In this document: in pieces, positions 1 through 9,027 of the stretch
How the letters are laid out: every line of letters starts with the position of its first letter
How positions within the stretch are numbered: the stretch's first letter is position 1
Assembly (NCBI RefSeq): GCF_918697925.1
Contig: NZ_CAKKMF010000004.1
Coordinates: 35,828 to 99,827, forward strand
Length of the DNA: 64,000 nucleotides
Direction: 5' to 3'
DNA from: Arthrobacter sp. Bi26
GTDB taxonomy: Bacteria > Actinomycetota > Actinomycetes > Actinomycetales > Micrococcaceae
Notes under the pieces: model-generated
Seen by the model: the letters and a program-made list of their open reading frames with translations, nothing else
What the model was told of the DNA's origin: nothing
Databases searched by the model: none
Program-made: the position numbers and the translations under genes

Positions 1-2799
1 AGGGTCCAAGACCTCAGCGAGACGCATAGCCCGGAAGCTCGACGCCTCCTCGACCCGAGCTCATGCGATGCGGACAGCTGCCAAGGTGCCCATGAATCTG
101 CGTCTCTGCTACATCAGGTTCATGCGGATCTGTTGGCATCGGGCGAGGGGCAAGCAGTCGTAGCGGCCTGCGATCGGGTAGGGAATCTGCTTAAGGAGGA
201 GCGCGAGAAGGTCGCAGTTCTCCACCAGGATGTCCTACGTTGGCCGGAATTGGTCCAACAAATTCAAGCAACTCGCGAGGATGCATTGGTTAACGCAAAA
301 GCCATCGTCCAGCAACTGATTGAGGACTCGGCCTCCATCAAGATCAGCCGCACAGCCATGAGGTTGCTCCCACTGCGCGAGAGCAGTCAAGTCTTGGTTG
401 CCAGCCTCTCCGTGCTTCGGGACGCCGCGCTCACTCAAAAAGACAACGAGTTCCTGACTGAAACCGCAGCGCTGGCTAGCCGGGTCGCCGCGGTGGTTGG
501 TGACGGCTTTGACTTCGAATGGGAATGCGAGGCTGGAGGAAAATGTGAGCGTGCCCACCAAGTTATCCGGGAAGCCTATGAGACCGCCAACTTCGTCAAA
601 GCGCAGCTGGCCCGACTGACTGTCAACCTCCAGGACATGCCGACTGACCCCAGTCAGTTACTCGATCCCTCCCTTGGGCTGAAAGCCTACCTGCCCGCGA
701 ATTACACGATCGCCGAGACTCTCCCTTCTAACTTACTGAAGGGCGCGTGGGGGAAGCTCCCGCTCATCACCAACGCAGAGAACGCCGCGAAAGAGGCAGC
801 AACTGAGGCACGTGCAGCGGCCGACAAAGTCCGAGCTGGAGACGTTTCTGATGCGCTGAAGGCGATGGATCTCGAAGTCCTACGCAAAGCAGCTCCGCAG
901 CGGCAGCTTCGGACAGCTCCGTTGCAAGATTACGATCTGCACAACGTTTGGGACGTTCTGCGCTTCCAAGACGATTATTCACTGAAATCCTTGCCCGGTC
1001 TTGGCGAAGCCTCCGCGCGGCCTATCGCTCAGGCGTCACTGCGTCTTTTCGAGGCTGTGCGAGAGGAGACCCCCGTCCGTATCGACGTAAAGCGGAAGGG
1101 AAAGGCTACTACCGCGCTATTAGAGTCGCTCGCGCGCTGGGACAGCGCACGGAAGTTCAGCCCGACTGAGGACGAAGTGGCGGTGGCTAGGGGTCTATCT
1201 CGACTCATCAAGAAGAAGAGCAACTCTACGCCCCTCGGGGTTCTGGTGATCAATAAAGGGAAGATTCATAAAGGCCGCCCCGCCGTTTCAGATGTGTTGA
1301 ATGACGCGTTGAATCGCATCGTTCCTCCTCTCAGTACTGCGAGCATTTGGACCGATTTCCTCTCCCGACCAGCTGATTATTTCGGCATGCTCACTGAACT
1401 TGGATTCATGACCGAGGATGAGAAGAGCATGCACGGCGATCTCCCGGAAGAGATCGTTGAAGCAGTGCGCGCCAAGGAACTTAAACGGGACTACCTCACC
1501 GCCTCGCTTCGCGCTTATCAGAGCTTCGGTGCGCGATTCGCCCTCGTGCAAGAAAAGGTGATCATCGGAGACGAGATGGGGCTGGGTAAGACAGTTGAAG
1601 CCCTTGCCGTTCTCGCCCATCTCCGTGCGCGCGGTCAGTCGCATTTCCTCGTCGTCTGTCCGGCCGCGGTCGTTAGTAACTGGACTCGCGAGACAGTAAA
1701 GCACACCAAGTTGAAGGCCTTACGCCTCCACGGCGCGTTATGGGAGCGAAACCACGCGGCAAAGGCGTGGGTAAAGAACGGCGGCGTCGCCGTCACCACA
1801 TATGATCTCCTGCCGTGGATAGAGGGGTACTTGAGCGGAGTCGATCTGGGGTGCGTCATTCTCGATGAGGCGCACTACATCAAGAATCCCAGGGCAAAGC
1901 GCTCGCTCGCCGCGGCGGAGATCATCAATTCCACGAAGTATGCAATCTTGATGACTGGCACGCCGTTGGAGAACAGTGTCGCCGAGTTCCGCAATCTGAT
2001 CAGCTATATCCGCCCCGACCTCGCGGAGGAAGCGCCTGAATTTCTCGCCAAGGCTTTTCGCAAGCATGTCGCGCCAGCCTACCTACGCCGTAACCAGGAG
2101 GATGTGCTCACAGAGCTTCCCGAAGTGGTCGAGATAGACGAGTGGATGGGGATGTCGCACTCTGATGAGCTGGTTTACGGCCGAGCCGTAAGGGAAGGCC
2201 AGTTCATGTTAATGCGACGCGCCGCAATGATGTCGGAACAATCCATGAAGGTCAGCCGACTGCTAGAAATTGCAGAAGAAGCCGAAGCTAATGGCCGACG
2301 GATTATCGTCTTTTCATACTTCCGAGAAGTCCTGAACCAAGTCGCTCGACTACTACCCGGTCATGTCTTTGGCCCCCTCACAGGGTCCCTCGCTGCGGCG
2401 GATCGACAGAAGCTCGTTGATCGCTTCTCACAGGCCGGGCACGGCGCCGTCCTCGTTGCGCAGATAACCGCGGGCGGTGTCGGCTTGAACATCCAGTCGG
2501 CGTCGGTCGTTGTGATCTGCGAGCCGCAGATCAAACCTACGATGGAGTCGCAGGCGATCGCGAGAGCTCACCGCATGGGTCAGACCGACACCGTCCAGGT
2601 GCACCGTCTGCTTACGGAAGACAGCGTAGACGAGCGCATCCGCGACATTCTGAAAGACAAGAGGCAGCTCTTTGACGAGTTCGCTCGGGACAGTCTTATC
2701 GCGAAGCAGGCTCCCGACGCAGTTGACGTATCTGAGGTCGAGCTTGCACGACTTGTGGTGGCAGCGGAGCGTGAAAGACTATCTATTGTGGCAGGGTGA
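1..2799 (+). CDS. SNF2-family DEAH helicase/translocase (5' end outside window)
   Basis: ATP-dependent double-stranded-DNA translocase of the SNF2 (helicase superfamily 2) type. Seen directly: Walker A GDEMGLGKT at 1567-1593, DEAH box at 1864-1875, motif III TGTPLEN at 1954-1974, and the C-terminal motif VI ARAHRMGQT at 2560-2586. Both RecA-like lobes are therefore complete. About 440 residues upstream of the ATPase match no family I recognise. The frame is open from base 1 with no stop, and the first candidate start inside it (TTG at 133) has no convincing ribosome binding site, so the gene very probably begins before the window. Solitary SNF2 helicases of this size are common in actinobacterial defence and repair loci (DISARM DrmD is one example), but no defence partner is adjacent. 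The DrmB-like remnant at 27 kb is far away and broken. ATPase assignment is firm; biological role is unknown. Confidence 0.9.
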   Translation, partial: RVQDLSETHSPEARRLLDPSSCDADSCQGAHESASLLHQVHADLLASGEGQAVVAACDRVGNLLKEEREKVAVLHQDVLRWPELVQQIQATREDALVNAKAIVQQLIEDSASIKISRTAMRLLPLRESSQVLVASLSVLRDAALTQKDNEFLTETAALASRVAAVVGDGFDFEWECEAGGKCERAHQVIREAYETANFVKAQLARLTVNLQDMPTDPSQLLDPSLGLKAYLPANYTIAETLPSNLLKGAWGKLPLITNAENAAKEAATEARAAADKVRAGDVSDALKAMDLEVLRKAAPQRQLRTAPLQDYDLHNVWDVLRFQDDYSLKSLPGLGEASARPIAQASLRLFEAVREETPVRIDVKRKGKATTALLESLARWDSARKFSPTEDEVAVARGLSRLIKKKSNSTPLGVLVINKGKIHKGRPAVSDVLNDALNRIVPPLSTASIWTDFLSRPADYFGMLTELGFMTEDEKSMHGDLPEEIVEAVRAKELKRDYLTASLRAYQSFGARFALVQEKVIIGDEMGLGKTVEALAVLAHLRARGQSHFLVVCPAAVVSNWTRETVKHTKLKALRLHGALWERNHAAKAWVKNGGVAVTTYDLLPWIEGYLSGVDLGCVILDEAHYIKNPRAKRSLAAAEIINSTKYAILMTGTPLENSVAEFRNLISYIRPDLAEEAPEFLAKAFRKHVAPAYLRRNQEDVLTELPEVVEIDEWMGMSHSDELVYGRAVREGQFMLMRRAAMMSEQSMKVSRLLEIAEEAEANGRRIIVFSYFREVLNQVARLLPGHVFGPLTGSLAAADRQKLVDRFSQAGHGAVLVAQITAGGVGLNIQSASVVVICEPQIKPTMESQAIARAHRMGQTDTVQVHRLLTEDSVDERIRDILKDKRQLFDEFARDSLIAKQAPDAVDVSEVELARLVVAAERERLSIVAG

Positions 2800-2809
2800 A
2801 CTTCGATGA

Positions 2810-3015
2810 CTGCTGTCCCGGCCCTTAGCCCGGCTCAGCGTCCTTGCCATTGCCCTGGAGCTCGGGCGCAGCCCGTCAACCGTAAGGAGAGAGATCCGTC
2901 GCGGACAGCCCAGCGCACTGGAAAGATCGCCGGCAACCCGGAGTTGCGGGACTTCGTCCGGGAGGGGCGGCATTGGACCCCTGGTGAAGAATACCCGGAG
3001 GGACAGAGGCGATAG
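2810..3015 (+). pseudogene. IS30-family transposase remnant (frameshifted)
   Basis: Two adjacent frames carry pieces of one IS30-type transposase N-terminus. From about 2834 one frame reads a helix-turn-helix resembling IALELGRSPSTVRREIRRG, the DNA-binding motif of IS30 transposases. It then shifts into the frame ending at 3015, which reads TGKIAGNPELRDFV followed by a degraded W-x-PEE/Q segment, the next conserved block of that family. The DDE catalytic domain is absent. The piece starts 10 bases after the helicase stop, so an insertion here probably eroded the region downstream of the helicase. No inverted repeats were recognised. Confidence 0.6.
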
Positions 3016-3176
3016 CCAACTAGGGATTTCTATGTGAGGAGAATTGTCGAGAGACTATTGGGATGGTGTTGACATTGTCCACACTTTTCCCCTCGGATCC
3101 GCTAGTACAGGGTCTGGACTGGTTCGGATTCCCTATGTTTTCGCCGGTTCCCAGTGTTTGCAGGGCCTGGAATGTA

Positions 3177-3199
3177 GTTCGAGTCCCACCTCGGGCACA
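3177..3199 (+). other. tRNA-like 3' tail (possible attachment-site scar)
   Basis: The sequence GTTCGAGTCCCACC followed by TCGGGCACA looks like the T-loop (TTCGAGT), 3' T-stem and acceptor end of a tRNA gene. The 5' T-stem does not pair and no D-arm or anticodon arm precedes it, so this is not a functional tRNA. Such isolated tRNA 3' ends are typical of attL/attR scars left by integrative elements. No integrase gene was found nearby. Confidence 0.35.
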
Positions 3200-3213
3200 G
3201 TGTTTCCGCAGAT

Positions 3214-3233
3214 CAGCGGCCTTCGGGCCGCTG
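3214..3233. terminator. UUCG-capped GC hairpin
   Basis: CAGCGGCC, TTCG, GGCCGCTG form a perfect 8-bp stem with a stable UUCG tetraloop, 15 bases after the tRNA-like tail. There is no T-tract, so it resembles the hairpins found after actinobacterial tRNA genes rather than a classical U-run terminator. Confidence 0.5.
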
Positions 3234-4201
3234 CCAAGGCGCGCTTCAGATTCGTCCTGTTCAGCGGCCTTGTATGCGCCAGATGTCTGGTTCACTGCCG
3301 TCGTTTCTCTCGACCCAGGCAAGGAAGTCCGTGAGGGACATGAAGCTGTGGTAAACGAGGTAGCGAAATTTCTGATTCACATTTGAGTCGGTACGCGCTG
3401 TCACCGGATTCGTTACCTCGCTTGGGTTGTGCGGGGACGTTCCCGCGGCACGGTTCCCGTATGGTTCTTCCGGTGGCATGTAATCGTGCGCGTGCGCTGA
3501 GGGCGCTGCTTCAGACAGTGCTGTCGGCGGAGCGGTAACTTCGCCTGCCCGTCCCGTTCCCTTTGGTTCAATGGCTCGTCGTTTACCGTGTTGTCCGTTC
3601 ACAGTTCACCCCGTTCGATCCAGCGGGTCGTTTATTTCCCCTGCTGTTCCATGCGACTTTTCGGGCATCGGACATGACTGACGGGCTGGGCAGCGGAATT
3701 TCTCAACTAGGCATGTGGCCGTGATAACCGAGGGTGCTTGGCACATGGGACGCAAGTCCTGCCGAGGAATGCTTGGGAATCAAATGGAGCCCGGGTCATC
3801 GTTATCGGTGCACTTGGCCGATAAAGTGAATTTTTGAAACTTGAGGATGGGGAGACAGGCTCGTGAGAAGCACGCGGCCGCTGACGTTTCGCGATCGAGG
3901 GCGACTCGTTGCGTTGCCTGTAAAGTGGCCGGCAAGCTCTTCTGCTACGTCGCGCTCGTCTATGGCGTGCTCCGGCGCCAGCACCATCAGGAAAGCAGAG
4001 GAATCCTCATCTGTGGCACCAAAAAGACAGCCTCGTCCGGTGCAGCCTGGGACGATCCACTTTGCCAACGGACCTCGTCGCCTGGATCTGCCACACGCGG
4101 TACGGACTCCCAAAAAGCAAACGCTCCCGAGCAACAACTCAAAAGCGTAAGTGTCAAGCAAGGAAGTAGTGGAACCCATCACGCCCGTGGAGTCGTGCGG
4201 G
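3234..4201. other. Region without a recognisable gene
   Basis: No ORF here has a ribosome binding site plus recognisable protein content. A minus-strand 113-codon frame (3261-3602) ends in protein-like sequence (SLTDFLAWVERND) but its first half is low-complexity. A minus-strand 145-codon frame (3802-4239) may hold eroded coding sequence around 3900-4100. The segment 3400-3850 is less GC-rich than its surroundings. Confidence 0.4.
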
Positions 4202-4969
4202 TCAGTCGCCCAGTGAAGCCATTTCCCAGTTAGGACCAATGATCATCCGTCGGCGTTCGTCCGCGTTGGCCGCCTACGTAGGGATGCCGGAGTGGCCGGG
4301 GCTCCCTGTCCGCGCGAACCTGGTCCAGGCCAAGGCCATGTTCCGCGACGCTTTGTGCCGGGACTCTGCGGTTCCGGCAAACACGGCACGGTCCACATTG
4401 TTGAATGCAAAAGGCAGATCCAGACTATGGGCGGCGCCGAGCAGTCCGTCCAGAACGTTGCTCGTGCGGGCGAATTCGTACAGGAAAACGGGTGCGCTCT
4501 GCCTCGCTTTGATCTCAGCCATGGCCAGCGCGGCTGCGGCGAACGTGCGGCTGTTCACGACGCGCGCGTCCTGGAGGCGCACCGGCTCAGTTGGATGCTC
4601 CGCCATGACCTCCTGCAGCAGCAAGACGCCGTCCGCGCCGAAGTTGGCTTGCGCGAGCTCTATTGCCGTGGGCTCGGTCAGCGCCGGGAAGGGCGGGCCT
4701 GCCGCCATCAGCAGGCCTGGACCGGCCTGCTTCTGCTCACCCCCGATGACCGCACCTCGCACCTCGGCCGCCGCTCCCAAGTCATCGATCAACCCGACGG
4801 TATGAAGATAGTCTTCGAAACCGGCGAATGCCTGCTCCAAGCCAGGCAAGGTGTTCTTGAATTGGAGGCACGGGCCGATATCGTCCCCGACTTGGAAACC
4901 GTTCAACGGGTCATCGCGGTCCACCTTGAAAGATTCGGGCAACGCAACGAGCTGCATGTCGAATGGCAT
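4202..4969 (-). pseudogene. Type-B carboxylesterase, C-terminal half, with internal amber stop
   Basis: The frame resembles the C-terminal half of para-nitrobenzyl/type-B carboxylesterases (alpha/beta hydrolases): APVFLYEF, then GAAHSLDLPFAF with the catalytic His, then ALAWTRFARTGSPGHSG. The N-terminal half with the oxyanion hole and the GESAGG nucleophile is missing, since the family is about 500 residues and only about 255 are left. At 4274-4276 (minus strand) a TAG interrupts the frame exactly where the family has the Trp of its final W-P motif. The tail reads on to AANADERRRMIIG and a TGA at 4202-4204. TGG to TAG is a one-base change, so this is a recent nonsense mutation on top of an older 5' deletion. 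Sequence upstream of 4969 in the same frame looks unrelated. Confidence 0.7.
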
Positions 4970-5220
4970 CGTGCGTAGGTTCGTTGACCGTGTCTGCCGT
5001 TCCGGGCAAGGCAAGCTCATGCTGGCTTGACCCGACCCCTCCCGGAGTCGCCAAGAGAAAACACCAGCTGTAGGAACGTTCGTTTGGTACGCCTGAGCTT
5101 CGCAGAGCAGCTGACCAGATGCCTGTCCCACTGCCGAAGTGGGACACCTCTGACGGTTTGTATCTGGGCAGCAAGTTCGAAACGGGTGGGGCGCCTTTGC
5201 AATCGCCCCACCCGTCAAGG

Positions 5221-5853
5221 TTATAGTCCGATCGAAGCCAGCGGCAGGGTAGCCGTTGGCCTCTCTGCGCCTGCGGCCTCGTGAGCGGCCTGTACAGCTG
5301 CGAGGGACCTACCGGCGTCAGCGACACTGACGACAGGAGCGGCGAGCCCGCGGGCAACATCGATGAAGTGGGCGAGTTGGTTGTCGAGTGCCCCGCCACG
5401 TGGACGGTCCAGGGATTGCCTGAGGAGCGGCGAGTGCCAGTCGCTTTGGTCCGGATAGGTCCAAAGGTCGAGCTGTGGGATGGATATCGAGCCCTTTGTT
5501 CCGGCTATCAGGTAGCAGGGCGCATCCGGTTGCTGGGCGAACTGGGGATCATCGCCTGAGTTTTGGTCCCAGCCCCATGGTGCTGCGGCCGTATCGGAAC
5601 CTATGAGGGTGCCGATGGCTCCGGTGTCAAACTGGAGCAGCAGTCCTGCCGTGTCTTCGACCTCGAAGCCTCTCACCCGGTTGCTTGTCACAGCTTGGAT
5701 GCCGGATATCTCGCCGATCAGATAGCGAAGTATGTCGAGGTCATGGACAAGGTTGATGAGCATTACGCCGGCACCCGGGACGCGCCGCCATGTGTCGAAG
5801 TAGTCCTTCGGTTTCATGGTCAGCCCCATCGCGGTCGACTGGGGAAAGGGCAT
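5221..5853 (-). pseudogene. Gfo/Idh/MocA oxidoreductase lacking its NAD-binding half
   Basis: The first 40 residues contain PKDYFDTWRRVPGAGVMLIN followed by LVHDLDILRYLIGEI. This is the conserved join to the C-terminal beta-sheet domain of Gfo/Idh/MocA sugar and inositol dehydrogenases, including the Lys-Pro and the HDxD motif. The rest (about 210 residues) is a plausible C-terminal domain running to its natural end. The N-terminal Rossmann domain with GxGxxG (about 130-150 residues) is missing, and the sequence upstream is the SnoaL gene 15 bases away. Without the cofactor domain it cannot be an active dehydrogenase, so I call it a 5'-deleted pseudogene. Confidence 0.7.
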
Positions 5854-5868
5854 CGAATATTCCGCGGC

Positions 5869-6273
5869 CTATGCGCCGGGAATGACAGTGTCGGCATGGC
5901 GATGGGCTACTTTCCATTGACCGTCTTCGCGGCGATATATCTGTGTGGCCCGCAGCGTGAAAGTGCGCGGTTCACCGTCCACGGAGGTCGAGATGTGTTC
6001 CAGGCCGGCCGTGTACGCCATGTCACCTGCGACGTCGTAGGCCTGCAATTCGAAGTCGTAGGAAATGCAGTCGGAGAAACTCTCTCCAAGAGCGGTGAAG
6101 AGCTGGTCCAGCTCATCGAGTCCAGCGGCGTTGCGCCAGGCCCCCAGAACGCTAACCGGTTCATTGCGGGACCATATCTCGCGGCGAGGGCCAGGGTCGC
6201 CGTTATGCAAGGCCAGCTCCGCTTCGTGTAATTCGGACCTGACCCAGGCCAGGAAGTCGCCACGGTCGCTCAT
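5869..6273 (-). CDS. SnoaL/NTF2-like family protein
   Basis: A 134-residue protein with the pattern of the SnoaL/DUF4440 NTF2-like fold: an N-terminal helix (FLAWVRSELHEAELALHNGD), a central hydrophobic core, and the C-terminal strand YRREDGQWKVAHRHAD typical of the family. Length matches the family norm of 120-150. Members are steroid-isomerase-like enzymes or ligand-binding proteins, and the specific substrate cannot be read from sequence. The ATG at 6273 follows AGGAG at about 10 bases. It sits between a truncated IS110 gene and a truncated oxidoreductase, so it may be an intact survivor of a lost metabolic cluster. Confidence 0.7.
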   Translation of the reverse strand: MSDRGDFLAWVRSELHEAELALHNGDPGPRREIWSRNEPVSVLGAWRNAAGLDELDQLFTALGESFSDCISYDFELQAYDVAGDMAYTAGLEHISTSVDGEPRTFTLRATQIYRREDGQWKVAHRHADTVIPGA

Positions 6274-6276
6274 GCT

Positions 6277-6816
6277 TCAGTATGCTCCTGGACCGGCACC
6301 TTCGGCATCGCCATCAATGGCTGCCCCAACCCATCGCAACCACGACGTGCGGCCAGAAACGGCCCCGGCCCGGCGGACCACGGACCGCCGCAGCGCCAGC
6401 TGTCCCGGAGACGCCAGTACCAAAGGCGGCGGGTCGAAGATCTCCCCGGCATGAGTGAGCACCTCAGAGTCGATGACGTCGGATTTGTTCTTGCCCATGA
6501 TGGCCCCGCGCAGCCGTGAGGAGTGCCGGGCACCGATCATTTCCATCTGACCGCCGGCCCGTTCGACCGCGAGGGCCAGCGCCAGCCAGGTCATCGAGGT
6601 CGGTTCCACGACTGCTGTCAGCGGCGCCGGAACTGCGGCCAGCCGCTGCGAGAGTCTCTCCAGCCCGGCAAGTGTAGGGTCGACCGTGAAACGGCTCAGA
6701 TGCTCGGTTCCGTCGTCGAAAAACTCCCGCACGGCGATATGGTGCCGTGCCGTGATGGCCGCGTCGATACCTGCCACTGCCCGCACGAGCCCGGCGGGTT
6801 TATCCTGATCCTGCAT
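6277..6816 (-). pseudogene. IS110-family transposase, truncated N-terminal DEDD domain
   Basis: The RuvC-like DEDD catalytic domain of IS110 transposases is present: GIDAAI (first Asp), VVEPTSMTW (Glu), GKNKSDVIDSEVL (the Asp pair). The C-terminal transposase_20 domain with its serine motif is gone, because the frame changes near 6330 and stops at 6277 after about 180 of roughly 400 residues. I chose the ATG at 6816 because GGAGGAG lies just upstream of it; the longer frame to 6921 has no such signal. Minus-strand orientation matches the broken genes that follow, and the insertion may have caused their decay. Confidence 0.75.
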
Positions 6817-7402
6817 GATGGTTCTCCTCCTCGCATCGAATACGTGCGATGGGACAACCCGTCGTTGCCGGTCCACCAGCCGAGTCACCAGGCCGGGCAT
6901 CCCACCAGGGAGAACCGTCATGCGCTAACTCCAGCGCCCGGCGGCGACCTCCCTCACACACCCGCAACTGCTGAGGAAGCGTCGGATACAGCTCCCGCGC
7001 TTGTGAGTCATCCGGTGCCTGCCCGGACGAAAACCGGTGCTGCGCACCGTTCTCCTCCGGCCACCAATTCCCTCAATCGGGTCTGCTTGGAAGACAGGCC
7101 GGGGGCGACGATCTCTTTCACGGGCCATGACGCCCAGCCGAAAACCGGAACCACCCCGGCCCCTCCCAAGGCCACCGTAAACGACGACCACCCACCACAA
7201 CAGGGGGTACTTAAGAGATACAAGCGGCTTTGGCTGCAGCTCGGGAAACGAATATTAGGCACGTCTGTCGCCAACGTCGAAGGCGATGCCAACCTGATCG
7301 CCCAGACCCTCGTGATCAAATGAAAAAAGAAGCACATCGAGCCTTGAGCATCTGACCAGCGCTGAAGTCGACGTGGTGCTGGCAGTTCCGACCAAGGCAT
7401 TG
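6817..7402. other. Region without a recognisable gene
   Basis: It sits upstream of the IS110 remnant and downstream of the membrane protein gene. All frames are proline/arginine-rich shadows without family signatures. It could include the original left end of the IS110 element, but these elements lack terminal inverted repeats, so the boundary cannot be placed. Confidence 0.4.
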
Positions 7403-8332
7403 CTAACTAGCAACCACCTGGGACACAGCAATCGATAGGGAAACAACTGCACCGATCAACCAGGCGCTCAGTACTAGGGCGTATACGACAAACAACCCGA
7501 AATCATGCTCGATGGGCCAAAGGCTCCTGCTTCTGCGCATGTAGGGGCCCCGTTCGACCCCGAAGAGTGCTTCGAGGGACCGGGCCCGGCTGATGAGATC
7601 GTCGTAGAGCTGAGAGTTGCGCACATCGTAGATCCGAATGCCCAGAGTGACGCCAAAGCCGAAGACTGAGGCCAGGAAGACGAGGAGAGGGGATGCGTCC
7701 CGGACTGGTTGCGTCAGGAGAACGGTGAGGGCCAGGCCACTCACTGTTGGGACGATTGTCAGGAGTCTGAAACGGACATCTGTTAGTACTCGGATCTGGC
7801 TTCCGAGCTCGGAATAGACGGCAGCGGGCATGTCTCCAAGGGCCGAACCTAGAGCCGCCGCGGCTTCTGTCGTAAACACATTCTTCCCGCTGGGCAGGGC
7901 CAGGCGCTCTTCACCGAGCTTGAGACGTAGGATAGTAGATTGCCGGCCCGGCGAATCCGTTGACGGATTATTTTCGTGTTTTATGAATGGCTCCACCACA
8001 CGTGAGTGACCTTTGGCAAGCAGGAACCACTTGGTGCTATACGCAGGGGCACCCCCCTCCTTGTCTGAATCCTGGAGAGACTGCTTCCATGAACCATGTG
8101 CAGGATTCTGATGTGGCAGGATTTTTACGTCGACATGACTTTCAAGCTTCGGGAGGTCAAACGATGTGGGTTGTGTCCTGCCATCGGTGACTATTTGGAC
8201 GCACCACGATTGAAGCAAAGGATGGTCTTCGGCCCCCAATAATGCTATTTCCCCCTTGTCGGGAACCCCGATTATACGCCGCACATGGTAAATGAAGGGG
8301 AAAATGAGGCGGATCATGTGAAATGGGGTCAT
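7403..8332 (-). CDS. Uncharacterised membrane protein, three TM segments
   Basis: A protein of 309 residues if started at 8332. Residues 1-165 are polar with no recognisable domain. The C-terminal half is clearly membrane-embedded: TM segments at about 189-206, 215-233 and 278-304. A conserved-looking cytosolic stretch, RIYDVRNSQLYDDLISRAR, lies between the second and third. I have seen similar Y-x-x-RN-x-x-LYD motifs in actinobacterial hypothetical membrane proteins but cannot name a family. A 2TM effector of the SLATT type is conceivable but not supported. No good ribosome binding site precedes 8332, so translation may begin at an internal Met. The gene stands alone, left of the Tc operon and on the same strand. 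Confidence 0.5.
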   Translation of the reverse strand: MTPFHMIRLIFPFIYHVRRIIGVPDKGEIALLGAEDHPLLQSWCVQIVTDGRTQPTSFDLPKLESHVDVKILPHQNPAHGSWKQSLQDSDKEGGAPAYSTKWFLLAKGHSRVVEPFIKHENNPSTDSPGRQSTILRLKLGEERLALPSGKNVFTTEAAAALGSALGDMPAAVYSELGSQIRVLTDVRFRLLTIVPTVSGLALTVLLTQPVRDASPLLVFLASVFGFGVTLGIRIYDVRNSQLYDDLISRARSLEALFGVERGPYMRRSRSLWPIEHDFGLFVVYALVLSAWLIGAVVSLSIAVSQVVAS

Positions 8333-9027
8333 AGGATCAGCCGCTCCTCGCGCGTCTGGAAAAGCAATACAACAAATCTAGGCCGTCCCGGTCCAAAATT
8401 AGTTGAACTTGTCGCGGCTAGCGGTTCGGCGCTCAAGCGGCCGCGGCGTTGACCAAGGGGAGGTGCGTGAGCAGCTCGCAGGCGTGTCAACAGCCTGGCC
8501 GTCGGGCGACATGACGATCGACCCAGGTGCGCACCGACCTTTCGCTGACCGCCTCCACTTCGAATGACAGCTGTCGACGGCAGCAGCACCATACATGGTA
8601 ATTCCTGAGGCGACAAGACCTGTTGGAATGCCCGGCATGGACTCCGTCGCAGGTTGAGTCTCAGCTGACCATGGCACCTGGACGGGGAAAAGGTTCTTCC
8701 CGACGATCCCCTTCTGATCATTCTGGAACGTATCCGCAACGGGGGCTCATCACCATTAGCGAAAAACAAGGCCGGCGTCGAACCTGTAATTCCGAATACT
8801 ACGCGCGGATCCTCCATCTCGGCCTTTCTAGCCTCTTCAACAGCGGCGTCACAGCGGTGTCTGGTCCATTGATTGCCCGTCTCCACACCTTGTCGGGAAC
8901 CGGCTCCGTGATTCCAGTCCGAGCCGCAGGGTCGCGGTCTCTCGTGTTTCCACAAAATCTCCCTCCGTCATGAAGTGACAGTACGGAAAGCGTATCGGCG
9001 AGGATGGCCTCGATCAGGGCATCACAG
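8333..9027. other. Region without a recognisable gene, downstream of the Tc operon
   Basis: A 208-codon minus-strand frame (8329-8955) and a 92-codon one (8399-8677) exist but show no family features and no ribosome binding sites. I saw no strong terminator hairpin directly after the TcA stop. The sequence is probably non-coding or eroded. Confidence 0.35.

Noticed and set aside
3177..3199. A complete tRNA gene
   Set aside because: The T-stem does not pair on its 5' side and no anticodon or D-arm is present.
3405..3420. A single GTAACG half-site (minus strand) that might be a sixth repeat
   Set aside because: The second half at the 11-bp register reads GGTGAC, not GTAACG, and no gene start follows in that direction.
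3261..3602. 113-codon minus-strand ORF
   Set aside because: Only its last third looks protein-like and there is no ribosome binding site or family match; mentioned under the gene-free region instead.
8329..8955. 208-codon minus-strand ORF downstream of tcA
   Set aside because: Arg/Ser-rich, no recognisable motifs, no ribosome binding site.
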